This document shows, piece by piece, positions 4,367 to 5,606 of a stretch of 5,606 nt of DNA. The DNA comes from Acidilobaceae archaeon (lineage in GTDB: Archaea > Thermoproteota > Thermoprotei_A > Sulfolobales > Acidilobaceae): assembly GCA_027013765.1 (NCBI GenBank), contig JALWGG010000024.1:1-5606 (forward strand). The letters run 5' to 3'. Positions within the stretch are counted from its first letter, which is position 1; the number at the start of each line of letters is the position of its first letter. Made by a program: the position numbers and the translations under genes. The notes under the pieces were generated by a model that worked only from the letters and a program-made list of their open reading frames with translations, was not told the origin of the DNA and searched no databases.

Positions 4367-5606
4367 TTAGCCTAGTGAGAGCCTCTTTAGCTCTTTAGCC
4401 ATCCTCTCATACCTGTAGATGTCATCCTTTGTCAGGCTTGGTGGCACCTTCTTGAGTGCTTCTTCGAAGTGCTTCATGGAGACTGGCCCTACTTCAAGCT
4501 TCTCTCTAAGCTTTATCATTACTGCTTCCCTGACCACAGCCTCTATATCTGCACCCGTGTATCCTTCAGTCATCTCGGCTAGCCTATCAAGGTCCACGTC
4601 ATCTGCTAGTGGCACCTTTCTGGTGTGGATCTCGAATATCTGCTTCCTAGCCTCCTTATCGGGTGGTGGGACGTATATGAGCCTGTCAAACCTGCCTGGC
4701 CTCAGGAGTGCAGGGTCTATTATGTCGGGCCTGTTTGTAGCCGCTATAACCACCACGTTCTGGAGAGGCACTATCCCATCCATCTCCGTGAGCAGCTGGT
4801 TCACTATCCTATCGGTTACACCGCTTGTATCATGCCTGAACCCCCTGGCAGGGGCTATCGCGTCTATCTCGTCGAAGAATACTATTGCTGGAGCGACCTG
4901 CCTGGCGCGCTCGAATATCTTCCTCACAGCCTTTTCGCTTTCTCCTACCCATTTGCTTAGTATTTCTGGTCCTCTGACTGCTATGAAGTTTGCCCCGCTC
5001 TCCGTGGCAGCTGCCTTGGCGAGCAGGGTCTTACCAGTACCGGGAGGGCCGAACAAGAGGATGCCCTTAGGAGGCCTAATACCCATCTCCTCGAATACCT
5101 TTGGATGCCTCAGGGGCCACTCGACAGCCTCCCTCAGCTCCTGCTTGACCCCGGCCAACCCACCAATATCATCCCACCTAACCTCAGGAACCTCTACAAA
5201 GACCTCTCTTATGAGGCTTGGCCTTATCATCTTCATGGCGCTTATGAAGTCGCTCATGGTGACCTTTAGCTTCTTTAATATATCGGTTGGGATCGTCTCC
5301 ATCTTGGATAGGTCGACCTTCTCCTCCTTCATGAATCTGCGCAGCGCCGCCATGGCTGCCTCCTTTGCTAGCGCTGCTAGGTCTGCCCCAGTATAGCCGT
5401 GGGTCATCTCAGCTATCCTGTCTAGGTCCACGTCATCCGCCAGGGGCATGTTCCTCGTGTGGACCTTGAGGATCTCTATCCTAGCCCTCTTATCCGGCGG
5501 CCTGATCTCGATCTCCCTGTCGAACCTGCCGGGCCTCCTAAGGGCGGGGTCCACGGCGTCGGGCCTGTTTGTGGCTCCGATGACTATTACTCTACCCCTC
5601 TCCTTT
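4367..5606 (-). CDS. cdc48: Cdc48/VAT-type two-ring AAA ATPase, C-terminal part (5' end outside window)
   Basis: Cdc48/VAT (p97 homologue) is a hexameric ATPase that unfolds or pulls apart protein substrates. The frame is open to the right edge and gives 412 residues ending in TAA; full archaeal proteins are about 730-760, so the N domain and most of D1 are missing. The visible part starts just before the D1 sensor GATNRPD and arginine fingers RRPGRFDR, then the D1 lid and a linker (TMSDFISAMKMIRPS). D2 is complete: WDDIGGL, Walker A GPPGTGKT (186-193), pore loop KWVGES (218-223), Walker B VFFDEID (242-248), sensor 1 ATNRPD (N291) and fingers RPGRFDR (302 and 305). The GTG at 5554 is internal to D1 and is not the start. 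The tail ends KRLSLG, without an HbYX proteasome-docking ending. It could be one of several Cdc48 paralogues. A 186-base gap separates it from the ADH gene. Confidence 0.95.
   Translation of the reverse strand, partial: KERGRVIVIGATNRPDAVDPALRRPGRFDREIEIRPPDKRARIEILKVHTRNMPLADDVDLDRIAEMTHGYTGADLAALAKEAAMAALRRFMKEEKVDLSKMETIPTDILKKLKVTMSDFISAMKMIRPSLIREVFVEVPEVRWDDIGGLAGVKQELREAVEWPLRHPKVFEEMGIRPPKGILLFGPPGTGKTLLAKAAATESGANFIAVRGPEILSKWVGESEKAVRKIFERARQVAPAIVFFDEIDAIAPARGFRHDTSGVTDRIVNQLLTEMDGIVPLQNVVVIAATNRPDIIDPALLRPGRFDRLIYVPPPDKEARKQIFEIHTRKVPLADDVDLDRLAEMTEGYTGADIEAVVREAVMIKLREKLEVGPVSMKHFEEALKKVPPSLTKDDIYRYERMAKELKRLSLG

Noticed and set aside
4419..5396. Open frame of 325 codons on the + strand opposite cdc48
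   Set aside because: It is the antisense shadow of the AAA ATPase. Its serine- and leucine-rich translation shows no domain, and the minus strand has every expected Cdc48 motif.
5552..5554. GTG as start of a short AAA protein
   Set aside because: The frame continues upstream to the window edge with KERGRVIVIGATNRPDAV, which is the conserved D1 sensor region, so this valine is internal.

Overview
The window looks like a piece of a hyperthermophilic archaeal chromosome, most likely from the Thermoproteota (Crenarchaeota), perhaps Desulfurococcales. The evidence is a two-ring Cdc48-type AAA ATPase, an archaeal-type RtcB RNA ligase, an archaeal SCP2-domain protein, TTG and GTG starts, TATA-box-like promoters, tight gene packing, and heavy use of AGG (Arg) and ATA (Ile) codons. 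The species cannot be fixed from the sequence alone.

Layout. On the + strand, 1-588 is the C-terminal half of chorismate synthase (aroC, cut by the left edge), followed after 48 bases by a complete rtcB (637-2091). From 2050 to the right edge every gene is on the minus strand. In transcription order these are: a two-domain Cdc48/VAT AAA ATPase (right edge to 4367, 5' end cut off), a gap of 186 bases, then a compact three-gene cluster. The cluster is an iron-dependent alcohol dehydrogenase (4180-3017), an SCP2 lipid-binding-domain protein (2992-2579) and a CYTH triphosphate-tunnel protein (about 2598-2050). The 3' end of the CYTH gene overlaps the 3' end of rtcB tail-to-tail by 42 bases.

Function. 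aroC (shikimate pathway), rtcB (tRNA and RNA ligation) and cdc48 (protein unfolding) are housekeeping genes that appear to be neighbours by chance. The ADH-SCP2-CYTH cluster is the most interesting unit: spacing and overlap suggest one transcript, and the three families (NAD(P)-alcohol dehydrogenase, hydrophobic ligand carrier, polyphosphate/triphosphate enzyme) have no textbook joint pathway. A TATA-like element lies upstream of the ADH gene, placed so that transcription could begin at an out-of-frame eight-codon ORF overlapping the ADH TTG start.

Other points of note are an abrupt switch in codon third-base composition inside rtcB near position 928, an in-frame UAG separating the ADH and SCP2 reading frames by only eight codons, and the unconventional tail of the Cdc48 protein. 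No tRNA, rRNA, CRISPR array, insertion sequence or defence gene was found.
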